From: Diplosphaera chodatii
Lineage: Eukaryota > Chlorophyta > Trebouxiophyceae > Prasiolales > Stichococcaceae
Reading direction: 5' to 3'
Length of the DNA: 64,000 nt
Assembly: GCA_032358165.1 (NCBI GenBank)
Contig: JAALGY010000054.1
Location: forward strand, 930,001-994,000
The notes under the pieces are model-generated. The model saw nothing but the letters and a program-made list of their open reading frames with translations, ran no database searches and had not been told where the DNA came from. A program made the position numbers and the translations under genes. Each line of letters starts with the position of its first letter. Positions within the stretch are counted from its first letter, which is position 1. Positions 41,401 to 57,024 of this stretch are shown one piece after another.

Positions 41401-43311
41401 AGCGTCGTCAGTGCTGCTGCTGGCTGCTCGTCCACCTGCCCCAGGGCCTCCTGGCCAGCTGCAGGTTCATGGGCATGTGCGTGCAGACTGGGGCACAGAC
41501 GGGGGCACATGCATGCGGCCCACCTGACGGACAGGTCGCTCGCGGGCGGCGCCGCCGCCCCGCCCGACAGCGTGCTGCCTGAGCGCCGCACGGCCGCCCG
41601 CTGCTTGAGGCGCAGCAGCGCCCCGCTGTGCCCCCCAGCACCTGCAGCGGCATGTCCGTGCTGGACGCAGGCTTTCGCACACTAGACAGGCGTACTCACA
41701 CGAGTGGTCTTGCAGATGTGCCACACACGAGCATCGCGGATGAGCATGTCAGGTTGTGTGCACGGTGAGGAGCATGAGGGTTGCGGTCGGAAGATCACCG
41801 GGCGCCTGGAGCGCCGCCGAGGCACCAGCGCCCGTGCCTGCTGTGGGCGCGGTCTGCGGCCGCTGCGGCGCGGAGGCGGCTCTGCTGACATCGAGCTGCT
41901 GCTCGCGAAAGGCCTCGCCGCCGTTTGTAAGCGGCTCGCTGGCTGCGGCATGCAGCGCCGTGCTGCCAGCGGCGACATCAGAGCCACGCGCACCGCTGGC
42001 AGCGTCTGCACCACTGTCACAGCGGCCTTTGCCTGCAGATGGCGCCCTGGCCGGCACGCCCCTGCGCCTGGCCGCGAGCGCGGACAGGGCCGCGCTGTGG
42101 CCGGCGGCCGGCGCCGAGGACGGGCGCGCCAGCTGCGTCGCGGTGGCGGGCTCAAAGCCGCCGCTGCCTTCGGAGGCTGTGGCGGAGGACGGGCTGGAGA
42201 GCGCGTCGTCGAAGGTGGCGTCCGTGCTGGCAGGCGTGCCCGCCAGGAGGCCCTGGGGCGGGTGCCCAGAGGTGCTGCTGACACGCGGCGTGACAAACAG
42301 CGATGTGTCCCCCCTGCAGCAGCACGAGCTGGCAGGGTGTCAGAAGGCCTGCTGCCGGTAGTCGCTGCTCTGCACACAGGTTGCAGCTGGCTGCTGCTCA
42401 GCTGTGCATATAGGGTACACAGCTGGACCTGCTTCGTAGCAGCAGGAAAGCCAAAAGCACCTGCTGCTGGTTTTGCGGCTGTCACTCAAAGCCTCAGCTG
42501 CTGCATCCTCCTCCACGTCTGCCTCTTGATGCGACTTCCGCAACGAAGGGTTGCTCTCAGCACTGCTTGCTTCATGTGAGGTGAGGCCATGGGAGAAGGT
42601 GATGCTTGATGTGCCACTGGTCGGCGATGCCACATCTACCCACGTCTCCTCCGCTACATCGTACAACGACAGATGTCAGTGTTGTATTGGGTGCATGCTG
42701 TACACTGTCAGCTGTCGTGGGTCTTATGGGATGTGCATGATCAGAAAGATCTTCGCACCTTGCTGCTGAGTGCTGGGTGACAACCCATCTGCCTCGGCCT
42801 CGGCTTCTGCCTGCTGAGGCTGATCCCTAGCACTGGCTCCGCTGTTCACACTGCTGCCGCGCCGAAAGGACCACCGCCTCCGGCCCGTTGGTGCAGCTGT
42901 GCCATTCGTTTGCCGCCGCTGCCCGCTGTCGGCGCCCGAAGATGCTGAGGACTCTGCGTGTGGCGAGTCGCCCGTGTTGCCAGAATCTGTGGGCGTGGAG
43001 CTGTTTGATCCGCTGCGGCCGGCGAATGGCCAGCGCCTGGATCCGCTGCCACCACCAGATGCCGCTGTTGGGCTGTTGCGCTCACTGCCGCTGCCACCGC
43101 CGCTGAGGAACTTCGGCAGCGAAAGGGACCGGAGCGCATGGCCACCAGGCCGGAGCTGAGCTGCTCTGGCGGTCCCGGCGGAGCTCAGATCGGAGATGTC
43201 GGCAGGCACGCTTCTGGCTGTTGAGCTGCTGAGAGCACTGCCGCACTCCTGTGCCGCGCCTGGGACAGCGTCTACCATCTGGAACGAATCACCAAGGCTC
43301 AGTTCACTCAC
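38448..43311 (-). CDS. Large Ser/Pro/Ala-rich basic protein, possibly microtubule-associated
   Basis: A long minus-strand gene starting MSELSLGDSFQMVDAVPG at 43311 and ending LLSQMHELCQDEEDDE at 38448. Exons are read from GC-ending frames and splice sites: ALRSLSLPKFLSGGGSG (about 43120), AEETWVDVASPTSGTSSI (about 42640), GDTSLFVTPRVSSTSGHP (about 42290), FDDALSSPSSATASEG, ALLRLKQRAAVRRSGSTLSG (about 41600), a more ordered segment APPLRALIREIQDIDVFLAD (about 41040), PDEELARQMRVRNAARKADL (about 40800), QRPSSPLKPRPGSGG (about 40300), SRPSTPSKR (about 39300) and a short acidic helical end. The repeated basic S/T-P-rich blocks resemble microtubule-binding or augmin QWRF proteins, but I do not find a QWRF motif, so no function is assigned. 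It could be two genes. Confidence 0.55.
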
Positions 43312-43901
43312 AGAATCGCGGGATCACGGTTGTAATGCGCTAGATCCAATAAAGCGCAGTATATATCGGAGGCCATCCGTGCACTTAAAGGATCCTGTAT
43401 GCACAGGGGCATGTTGTCACGCTGCGTTGCTAAGCGTGTGGCAACTCGCAGGCCGCATAGACCCTTCCGACCATGGTGCACAAGCGGAAGTGTGCTTATG
43501 TGCATGTTTGACGGAGCTGTCGCGACCGATTTGCATTGGGGTCTGAGATTAATCCTGGATTTGCTCGACCTGCACCCCGCCACCCCTCCCTGTTCTTCCG
43601 AAATGAGCGGGGGACCTCTGCATGCTGCATCACTCCAGTTGCGCAATTACGTTCAGTGCTTCACCTCTGATAGGTCAGGCATACATCCAGCTGAGCTTTC
43701 TGAGCGCGCAGCGATCCGGCCAGAACTCGTCCTGCAACTTGATAAAGTCGAGTGCCACTGTCACATCCTCATGTGCGAACCTGGGTGCCCTCGATGATTG
43801 CAGACTGCTGTACAGCTGCTGCACGAGCTGCAGTCATGCACTGAGCTGGCGCAAGCTGGTGGGCAGCTCCGCTGAGCCAGCAAGCAACACGCACTGAGAA
43901 A
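43312..43901. promoter_or_regulatory. Divergent spacer between the Ser-rich protein gene and Miro
   Basis: 590 bases between divergent starts. A tatatat string at 43360-43366, about 50 bases upstream of the minus-strand ATG, is a possible core element for that gene. An open frame at 43399-43797 shows no motif. Confidence 0.4.
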
Positions 43902-48248
<4,347 letters not shown>

Positions 48249-48352
48249 TGTTTGCGTGGTTCCCCGGCCTCCCAGCTTCAAGATGTCCTGACATTGATTT
48301 CTGTGCGTGGCAGCGCACAGGCTGTGTGGGTGTCAGCGGGGTACTTGTCCAT

Positions 48353-48357
48353 TGTAA
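48353..48357 (+). terminator. Candidate TGTAA polyadenylation signal after Miro
   Basis: TGTAA is the usual poly(A) signal of chlorophyte nuclear genes. This copy lies 105 bases after the Miro stop, a sensible 3' UTR length. A five-base motif alone is weak evidence. Confidence 0.35.
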
Positions 48358-48534
48358 ATACTCCCGGCTGCCAAGATCGCTGCCTCAACAGTACATCAGC
48401 ACCGCAGGGAAATTTGCTTTCACTTTCACCACAGTATGACAGCACACACCACAACCACAATCTATGTCCTAGCGACAATCTGTATCGTCGCCACTAGCGG
48501 CAGTGTTCCAGCCGCAGCTATCGCGTCAGGTGGT

Positions 48535-49527
48535 TCAAGTGGGAAGGGGCGCGGGGGCAGGCGCCTGCACGCCGACAACCGTGTCGAGGGCCGACTGCAG
48601 GCGGGACACAAACGCCTCGAAGGCGCCGGCGGTGTCTGCCAGCTGCGCACGCAGCGCCGCCACATCGGCGCTGAGCCCGGCCGACAACGCCGCCTCGTCT
48701 GAGGCGGGGGCTGGCGCCGGTGCCGCCTACTGCGAAATGACAGGAGCAGGCTTAGAGGACACACGTGAAGTGACCCATGTGATGTGAGGAATATGGGAAC
48801 TGCCAGGGTTGTACGTGTCAAGTGACAAAAGTGTGCAGCAGCACTGCAGCTAAAGTGAGGCTGGCTGGCATGAGTTCACAGCAGGACTTCTTCAGGCGAA
48901 CCTGCAGCAGCCTGCGGCTGGCTGATGAGGCGGAGGCAGCGGCCGCGGCCACCGGTGTGGCGGCGGCCGGGTCGGTGGGCTGGATGGTGGCGGACATCAG
49001 CGACAGCCAGCCCGCCAGGTTCAGTGTCAGCTGCGTCTCCAGGATCTGCAGGGGCCACTCCAGCAGCATGAGGCATGCAGCAGGGCGGTGTAGCTGCCAT
49101 GATGGCAGCCAACCATGCGGGTGACACCCATTCTGTGTGTCAAACACACCTGCAGGCCTGCCAGGATGTGGGTGGAGATGACGGCGACGGGGTCAGCCGT
49201 CACCGTTGTGTCGCCAGCGCTGCCGCTGTTGTTGCCTCCCCCGACGGCCTGCACCACGCAATGCCAAACACACACGCATGAGGGTCGTAAGGGCACAAGC
49301 TGCCCAGTTTGCACGATACGGCAACCATACCGGTAATGTTTCAGGTATCGAGCGCCACAGCGCACCACTGCTGATGTTGACGTCGACGAACCAGACGACT
49401 GGGAGGGCTTGCGGGAAGACGGCTTGCTGGGCCTGCCGCCGCTGCTGCTGCTGCCTGCATGGGCCGCCGGCAGGCAGGCTGCGGACAGCAGCAGGAGACC
49501 GAACACAGCAGCGGTGGTGGCGTTCAT
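48535..49527 (-). CDS. Small secreted or ER-lumenal protein of unknown function
   Basis: Four exons (49366-49527, 49150-49248, 48902-49045, 48535-48726) join in phase to 198 residues. MNATTAAVFGLLLLSAACLP is a strong signal peptide with a probable cleavage after AHA (about residue 24). A Ser/Gly/Lys/Pro-rich linker (SGGRPSKPSSRKPSQSSG) follows, then a helical domain ISTHILAGLQ-ILETQLTLNLAGWLSLMSATI, an Ala-rich spacer, and a C-terminal amphipathic helix ALRAQLADTAGAFEAFVSRL ending in an Ala/Pro tail. I recognise no family. The acceptor of the last exon must be the tag just after gcag, since the upstream choice would give an immediate stop. It converges on Miro and is divergent from the unknown gene at 50039. 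Confidence 0.7.
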
Positions 49528-50038
49528 TGTGCCTGGCTGGTCGTGCAGCCTCTCTCGCTGTCTGCACGCAGTGCTGACCCCGGGCAAGAGTTGTGAGCTG
49601 AGTGTCGCCTTACCCACCGCACTGGAGGCGTTGGCGAACTTCGACCCGCCGAGGCAACCGCCGTTCAGGGTTTACGAGAAGCCAGCTACGCAGTTGTCAG
49701 CCAGAGCCGGTCAAAACGCCTGTGCATGCGGGGTCGCGCGCACGTTTCATGATCGAAAGAGTTTGATAGGTCACGAGAAAGGTTTTGTGCGACGTCTTTG
49801 GACAACGGATCCGATCGAACAGTCGGGCGAGCGTTGTGGCTAGCAGGAGGGGTTGTCGGTGCGTCGTGAGAAGGCTTCCGGCACAGCCCTGGTGTCAAGC
49901 GGATCGAGCACGCTCCACCTACACACCAAGCGCAGTATAGGGTGGCACCGCAGCCAGTCACACCGAGGCGTCATGCCGTAGACCCACCTTCTGTTGAGGG
50001 TCGCAGCGGTGAGGTGCAATAGAGTTCAGCGCCACGGG

Positions 50039-51610
50039 ATGGGGGACCAGGCGGCATGGAGCCCCTGCAGCCTCGACATGATGCTGATGGTGCCCACAGC
50101 ACAGACCGAGCTACAGACTCTCGGGTTGCCGGCCCTGAGTCCCACGCAGCAGGCGCCACATGCAGCAGTCCTGGAGCAGCCGTCGCCCGGACTGCGGACG
50201 CCCGACATGGCGATGCTGGACTTTCCCATCTCGGAGGAGGAGATGCAGTGGCTGATCGCGCTAGCGGATGGGGATGCAGCTGCGTCACTGAACCACAGCA
50301 CGCCAGCAGCAGCCGCAGCGGTGACAACAGCAGCAGAGGCAGCTTCGAAGAGCACCACGCTGACAGAGCCATTGCGACAGGATCTGTCACAGTGCATGCA
50401 CCAGGCTGATGAGCAGTTGCTGCACGCAACATCTTCGGGCTTGACAGCGTCCCAGGCAGAGGCAGCAGCGGGTGCACTGGAATTTGGCAACAACACTGCC
50501 TGGGTTGCTGAGGCAGCAGCAGGCTCGGCAGGTCCGTGACCATGAGTGATAAGGGCACGTTTTTGAAGTACCATGCAAGCACTGTAGACCATGAACCCCT
50601 TCCACTAATCGCAGGGTCGATGGTGCCAATGCTGGGCGACACCTTGCTTCTGCGGGAGCTGCGCCTCTGGAACGGCGGTATCCAGCCAGGTGCGGTTTCC
50701 GGTGGATCTTAGAACAATGCTGGGAATAATATCATAGGACGCACCCGCATGGTGCGCCATGTGCGGGATCCTGCTTGCCGTGCTGGCCTCGGTCGCAGCG
50801 GAGCAGTCAGTCCTGCTTATATGTGGGAAGCCCAGACCTCATGAGTGTCTCACTGCAGAGCCGCTGATTGGGCAGCCGCACACCCCAAACAGCTCAGGGT
50901 CCGGCAGCCGGGGGCAGCGCGGCGGCAAGCCGCGGCGGTCGCCACAGTCCAGCCTCAAGCGCCGGGGCCGGCGGCCAGCTATCAAGAGCGCTTTTCAGCG
51001 CGACATAGAGGTGCGGAGGTGTTGGTATATGCTCAATAATCACGGCAATTGTTGCTCTCGCCTGCAGTGATCCATCTTGCACTCTATCCTGCACGTGCCC
51101 CTGACTAGCTCACGATGGCCGCAGCTGTTCACGCTGCGAGTGCAAGAAGAGGAGGCAACAGCACAGCACTGCCCAGCACTCCCTCAACAGGCAGTGCAGC
51201 CAGGGCAGCCGCTGTTGCAAGAGCCGCTACACCAGCCGCAGACAGCAATGCCATGCACAGATGGACACCAGCAGCAGGAAGGCTACACAGCTTTGCCTGC
51301 TACCAGCGCTGCCGCAGCGGCTGCACCGGTGCACCAGACACTCACAGCGCTGCTGGCCAGCTGCCTGAGTGCCTGCAGCTCGCAGGCGGCCAGCTTGAAG
51401 GCCGGTGGCCCCGTCGCTGACGGCGCAGCGTGCCCAGATACAGGTGGCGCAGCGCCCGCTGAAGCACTAGCGGCAGCGCAGGCAGTGCAGGCACTAGCTG
51501 GGGTTGAGGTACTTGTGCAAGTGGTTGGATATCAGCTCGCAGACTGGCGTCCTACCTTAGATATGAAAGTGGAAGGGGCATCGGCTACCGATGATCGATT
51601 GGGTGTGTAG
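50039..51610 (+). CDS. Unknown protein with nuclear-type features
   Basis: Four exons (50039-50531, 50615-50689, 50859-51010, 51125-51610) join in phase to 401 residues. The N-terminal half is acidic/Gln/Ala-rich, with MLDFPISEEEMQWLIALADG resembling a short activation helix. Exon 2 gives MLGDTLLLRELRLWNGGI, the most ordered piece. Exon 3 is a basic segment, GGKPRRSPQSSLKRRGRRPA, that looks like a bipartite nuclear signal. The last exon is Gln/Ala-rich with VHQTLTALLASCLSACSSQA and ends in a hydrophobic stretch EVLVQVVGYQLADWRP. No DNA-binding fold is recognised. A transcriptional co-regulator is a guess from composition only. An alternative upstream ATG at 49994 is in frame. Confidence 0.65.
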
Positions 51611-52523
51611 TGTGGGTTGAGCATGCAAGCGTTCACTAACTAAGTGTGAAACCCTGAAGAGTATTGAGCAAAGTAAGGAATGTGGGGGCGTGGGGGACGT
51701 GTTGAAACAGTATCGACAAGAATCGGAAACAGTTCAGTGCACTACTCCATGGGGGGCAAGGGCCGTGGGACTGGGATCACACTAAGGAGCGCTGTGGTGC
51801 ATTTGTCAGGAAAGTTGCTGGTAGCAGGGGGGGTTTGAACTTACAGCAGGATGTGATTTTGCAAACCGTAGAACAAGTGCAGTAAAACCATATGCCAAAA
51901 TGCTACGCTGCAAATGTCAACCACCAACTTCAACAGGACCGAGCCTGAAGTTTCAGAGACGCATACTGATTGATGTGCTGACAGAAGCAAAGCTGGCAGC
52001 TGATGTGCTGCAGAAAGCTGCGCCACGAGTTGTCAGGTGGGCGCTGCGGCAGCGACAGCACACGAGCAGCGCTGTGGCAGCATCGTGCCCAGTACATGCC
52101 CCTGCGCAGCCGCTGCCACGGCCCCTGTGTCTCAGCTGCAGCCTCAGGCTGGAGCCGCAATCATCATGTTATGACCGCAGGCATGAAAGCCTGCGGCAGA
52201 TCTTGCTCCGGTGCTGCAGCGTGGCACCAGGCTTCATTGAATCAAAACGCAGGGTTGTGCTGTCATCCAGGCGGCTGCGGTGGCGGGCAGGGAGGGCGAG
52301 CTGGCTGAAACATGGTGGTGCGCCGCTGGCGGGTCATTGTTCTCGGTCTTGGGGTTCTTGGTGCTTGCGTCGGGTTGTCGTCTTGCTTACTGGTCGCCGG
52401 TCGACGCCGTGGGATGTGCGGCGGACACGGCCCCGTCGCAGCGGCGCCAGGCGGTCCGCCTCTGCTGCTGCCGACAGGATGGGGCTTGTCAAAAACTAAG
52501 GGCTGACTGCCGGAGGTTTTGGC
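51611..52523. other. Convergent spacer between unknown gene and UBP1
   Basis: About 910 bases that should hold two 3' UTRs. A 64-codon open frame on the plus strand (52312-52506) has a hydrophobic start (VIVLGLGVLGACVGLSSCLL) but no splice partners or homology I know, so it is not called. Confidence 0.4.
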
Positions 52524-55480
52524 TCAGTGGCCGCCCTCCTCACGCTCGGGCCACGGCTGGCCACCCTGGGTCGGCCGCCTGCGCTGCTGCCCGCCGCCGC
52601 CGGGGGCGAAGGGCCCCGAGGGATCCAGGGCGCCCATCATGCCGCCGCCGAAGCCGCCGCCGTAGGCCCCACCCTGGGGCGGCACCTGCGGCAGCTCGGG
52701 GCTCAGCGCCCCGCCGCCGCCGCCGCCCCCCAGCTGCATGCCCGCCAGGCTGGCGCCCAGGGCGCTGATGTCGGCGGGCAGCTGCCCGGCGCCGTAGCCC
52801 ATGGTTTGAGGCGGCAGGCCGCCGGGGGCCAGCGAGCCGAAGCCGCCGCCGCCTCCGCCCCGCTGCATGCCGGCAGCCATCTGCTGCTGGCGCGCGGCGG
52901 CGGCCGCCGCCGCCTGCTGCTGCATGAGCAGCAGGTGGTACGACTGCTGGCCGCCCAGCTGCTGTGGGGAGGCCGGGGCGCCGCCGTACATCGCGGGCTG
53001 CTGGTGCTGGTAGCCCAGCTGCTGCGGGGAGCCCAGCTGCGTCAGCTGCGGCATCATCATGCACGTGCCTGCACATGCCGATACGGCGATCAGCTGCAGC
53101 AATGGCCTCCACAACTGTGCTCCACTAGTGTGACACCACGACCCCCGACCGGCTGGCAACCTAGGTAGCTTCACATGGCACCCACATGACTCATGCTAGT
53201 CATGTGGTACGTGTGCAATCCAGGGTGACATGCATGGCGCACCCATGAAGGGAGGGTAGCTCATGCCGGGCGCCTGGCACACCATGATGCCGCCCCCCGG
53301 CAGCTGCTGCAGCCCATAGGCGCCCGCGCCTGTGTACGAGGTGGAAGCTGGTGGTTAGGAGGTGTCATGTCTGAAATGATATCCAATGCCCAGCAATCTC
53401 AAGCTGTGTGCCGTCAGAGGAGCTTGCAGCTTTCGGATGTCTGCACATATCGTGTTGCTGACAGGAAACATGGGTGATGCCGTGCGGACCTGCAGCGGCG
53501 GCGGCGGCCATCATGGGGCTCGGTGTCATGGCAGCCGTGGCGGCAGCGGCGGCGCGGGCCTGGTGCCGGCCCCACGACAGCCGGAGCACCTTGCCGCCCA
53601 GCTGCAGCCCATTCAGGCCTGCACAAGCATGACAATCTGGTGGTCAAAGCTCATCGCTGACGGGAGCTCAGGCTACTGAGCAGCAGGCACAGGACTGGTA
53701 CACAGCATGCTGACCCGTTGAGACATGCAGAGCGTGGGATGGCCTGCACTGCCACTCACCAAGGATGGCCATCACGGCGTCGCTGTGCTGCGCATACTGG
53801 GCAAAGCCATAGCAATTCTTGCGGAAGATGCGCATATCCAAAAGCTGACCAAACTGCTCCAGGTAGCTCTGCATCCCGATGGCGACCACATGTTAGCTGA
53901 ACGGCTGACAAGCATGCATGCACATGCTCGCTGCAATGACACGGTCTCGGGCATGTGGCAACACGGGTGGCAGCTCGAGCAGCACCTTCAGCTCGTCATC
54001 GCTGACTTCGGGTGATATACTTCCGATGTACACATTAGCATTCAGCGGGTCAGCCTGCAGAGCAACATGCGTCCGCTGGGTCAGACACTGTCGGATGGGG
54101 TGTAGATGCGCAGGTGCGTCCAGAGTTAGCAGTAACAGACGGCACACTGGTTCAAAAGCTAAAAGTTTATCAACATGTGCACCTGGTCGACGGTGGTGTA
54201 GTCAATGCTCTGCATGGCATCCTTCTTGTGGTGCGCCCAGCCACAGCGCACGGTGCGGCTGCCGATCTTGCTGCCGCTGAGCTTGGCCATCGCATTCTCC
54301 GCGTCAGCCTTGGTGTAAAAGGAGCAGAAACCATAACCCTTTGACCTGCAGCGCATGACGCAGCGATCCCATCAAAATTCTGCCACTTGAAAAAGGTGAG
54401 CAAGTGCGACACACACGTGGATAGCGCGAGGACCAATCAAGCCAGTCGCTGCTGGAGCAAACATGCAAGTCAACCACACAAGCGCAGCGGACCTGCCGGT
54501 GGTGAGGTCCCAGACGACGCGAGCGTCGGAGCACCCACCCAGAGGCTGCACAGCCGACAGCAGCATCTGGTCGTCCACCTGTCAGCAGGGCGCCTCAACA
54601 GCTCAGCGCAACCTTATGCAAGGTGTGGCTATTGCTGCACACGGTAACATTGCAGCCATTCACCCCGCAGGGCATTCTGTCAACATCATGCCCGAGACAG
54701 CAGCGGAGGTGTGCGCACCTCGGCAGCGAGGTCGCCGACGAAGATGTGGAAGTGGTTGGACGTGTCTGGCCGCGTGTCCCGCTGCGATGCCCAGTTGACT
54801 CGCACCTCCTGACCGTACAGCACCCGCCGGTCGATGGATTGCAGCGCGAGCGCTGCACACCTGCATACATGCAGCACCACGGTCTTCAGCGTGTTCCAGA
54901 CTCGTAGCATCGCTTTTTGTGTTATGTGGTGCCTCGTATGCGACATGCACGCCGCGGGCTGCTGTACACGAAGCCAGCATGCACTGTCAGCTAGTCGGCA
55001 GCGCTGCCCGGCAAATCATGCACGCAGCAGCCTGCTGCCCGTGTATATCGCATGCCTGACGGTCTCAGATGGTAATGTGGTCTTTACAGCGCATGATCCG
55101 GTTGTGTGTGCACCGCACCTGGCGTCATAGTAGGTGACAAAGCCGTAGCCAGCGCTCAGGCTGGTCAGCTTGTCGCGGATGACCTTGACCTCCTGCACGG
55201 CGCCCAGCGTGGAGAATATCTCCAGCAGCATGGCCTCGTTGACGGAGGGGTGCAGCTTGCCGATGTACAGCGAGCGGGACGCCTCTGGCCGCCCTGAGGC
55301 CGCCGGTGCGGGCGCCGGCGCTGCGGCCTCAGCGGCCTCCGCCTGCTGCAGCCCTGCACCGCCGCCGGGGTTGCCGCCGACGCCCGACGGCTCCGGCTCA
55401 TCGTCTCGTATACCAGCCCCGCCCTCTGCGCCTCCCGAGCTGCGCCCGGCGGGCAGCGGCTGTCCCATCTCATGAGACAT
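52524..55480 (-). CDS. UBP1: UBP1/TIA-1-like RNA-binding protein, three RRMs
   Basis: Nine exons (55119-55480, 54719-54860, 54493-54578, 54183-54345, 53986-54054, 53760-53868, 53490-53618, 53243-53329, 52524-53068) splice in phase to 563 residues. The plant UBP1/RBP45/47 and animal TIA-1 proteins bind U-rich RNA, affect splicing and stability, and nucleate stress granules. RRM1: RNP2 LYIGKL (about 71) and RNP1 AGYGFVTYYD. RRM2: FHIFVGDLAAEV, CSDARVVWDLTTGRSKGYGF, SRTVRCGWAHHKKD. RRM3: NVYIGSISPEVSDDELK then NCYGFAQYAQHSDAVMAIL. The C-terminal 200 residues are Gln/Gly/Met/Ala-rich and prion-like (QQAAAAAAARQQQMAAGMQ, long Gly runs). RRM2 ends in WAHHKKD, most like the UBP1 subgroup. Confidence 0.92.
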
Positions 55481-56461
55481 TGGGGCGCACGTGGTGATAT
55501 CTCACCGGCGCCCTGTGCCGAGCACCGCCGGCCGTGCAGGCCTGTGCAGTGGCTTCTGCTGGTGCTGTGGTGCGGCAGCTGCGCAGGCAGCGGCTGCCGG
55601 TGTCGCCTGGCACCCAACTGCCGCCAAGTCCTCGGGCTGAGGTGTCAGCCACTCGTGCTCTGCCCGCCTGTTCAGTCCTGCGCGGCGCTGTCGCCCTGCA
55701 GCACATCACTGCAAGCAGCTCAAGGCCTGCGCACGACGAAAATTGTCTTATGGTGGCCGTCGGTCCGTCCGCGCTATTTGCGAAGGCACGTGATGTCCGG
55801 GCGCACAGGCCTCCCAAGACAGCCATGCATATCCGAGACCGCAGGTGTTGCGGGTGCAACGCTGGGCGGGCCGGCGGCGGGCAGGCCGCATGCTGCGCTC
55901 TGGCGCCGCACTGTGACGGCTGAGCATGCGTCATCCAGTCCGTCAGCAAGCAGGACAACCACGCGGAACCGACCCTCCGATCGTGCAAACGCCGCTGCCA
56001 CTGGCCCAGACGCGCTGAATGCAACCTGATGGCGGCTTCATCGGGCGTTTGCAGGCTTGGGCGGCTTCAGTACGCGGGCTTGGCCGCAGGTCATGCCTGG
56101 AGTGGCTGCACTTGAGGTGCATGTGCCCTGGGTCATGGCGCAGGCGGCCGCCGCTGCTGCCGCCGCTGCAGCGACCTGACACCGCACGCGGAGCTGACAT
56201 GGATGTCTGACGCACTATCGGCTCGGGCGCGAAAGCTGGGCTCAGGAGGGGCATGAGCACACCTCATGGTGTTACGCCCTGCTAGTTAGTGTGCAGAACC
56301 GTAACACCTCCCCCAAAACACCTAGGGCTCCATGTGCAGCGGGGCGAAACCCGCTCGCTGGGGGCGACGGAAAGCACTCGGGTCACTGCTAGCTCCTGCT
56401 GCGCCTGCCTGCTAGCTACTGCGTTGTACCCAACATCAACATCGAGAGCGTTTCGACGAGG

Positions 56462-56475
56462 GGTTGTATACAACC
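56462..56475. repeat. Perfect 14-bp palindrome ggttgtatacaacc
   Basis: A fully self-complementary 14-mer centred on gtatac, with no spacer, 15 bases before a tandem duplication. It could be a dimeric transcription factor site; no function is shown by the sequence. Confidence 0.95.
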
Positions 56476-56490
56476 GACCCGGACGAGTGG

Positions 56491-56518
56491 GGCGCTAGCG
56501 GCCAGGCGCTAGCGGCCA
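56491..56518. repeat. Perfect 14-bp tandem duplication (unit ggcgctagcggcca)
   Basis: Two identical adjacent units, at 56491-56504 and 56505-56518, in noncoding DNA. The unit itself contains the near-palindromic core gctagc. Confidence 0.95.
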
Positions 56519-57024
56519 GCGTCACGATCAGAAGGACACACGTACCTCAGCGGTGCCCTCCGGTGATGTGGGTGCGGCCGCAACGCACTGTCACTGGCCT
56601 GCTGCTGGGACTCCGGTTTACCTGGTGCTGCCCGCGGCGCTTCGAAACAGCGAAACCGAGGAGCAAGCAAGGAGAAACCAAGGAAAGGTACTTGGCAAGT
56701 CGCTGTGCAGGGGTGGTCGGCTGGCGGTGCAATGGCTGGCCGTGCGGGCAGGTGCTGTCCGGGAGGGACCAGGTTTTAGCGTCCTGTGTACTGTCCGCTG
56801 CAAGTTTAGTAACGCCACCCAAGTGTCCCACTGATCAGTGTACTGCAGCTCCGCTGCCCAAAATAGGTTGGATGACCCCTCTTGGCTTCAGCCACATATC
56901 AGCAGCACTTACCGGCCTATGGCCCACAGTGTGTGATCGGCACTCCTGACCCAATTACGACCACCCTAAAGCCGCATCAAACACGCCTGGTGCATGTACA
57001 TGGAAGCGCTGAATGTACATGCGC

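Larger units (their letters stand above)
55481..57024. other. 1.5-kb intergenic region with palindrome and tandem repeat
   Basis: Between the UBP1 start (minus) and the DNAJB12 stop (minus). Several open frames of 100-180 codons exist on both strands but show Arg/Cys-rich composition without motifs, typical of GC-rich noncoding sequence. It must hold the UBP1 promoter. The distinctive content is a palindrome and a 14-bp duplication near 56460-56520. Confidence 0.5.

Noticed and set aside
41704..42579. 291-codon plus-strand open frame
   Set aside because: Antisense to the Ser/Ala-rich minus gene, whose frame has better codon use and splice sites.
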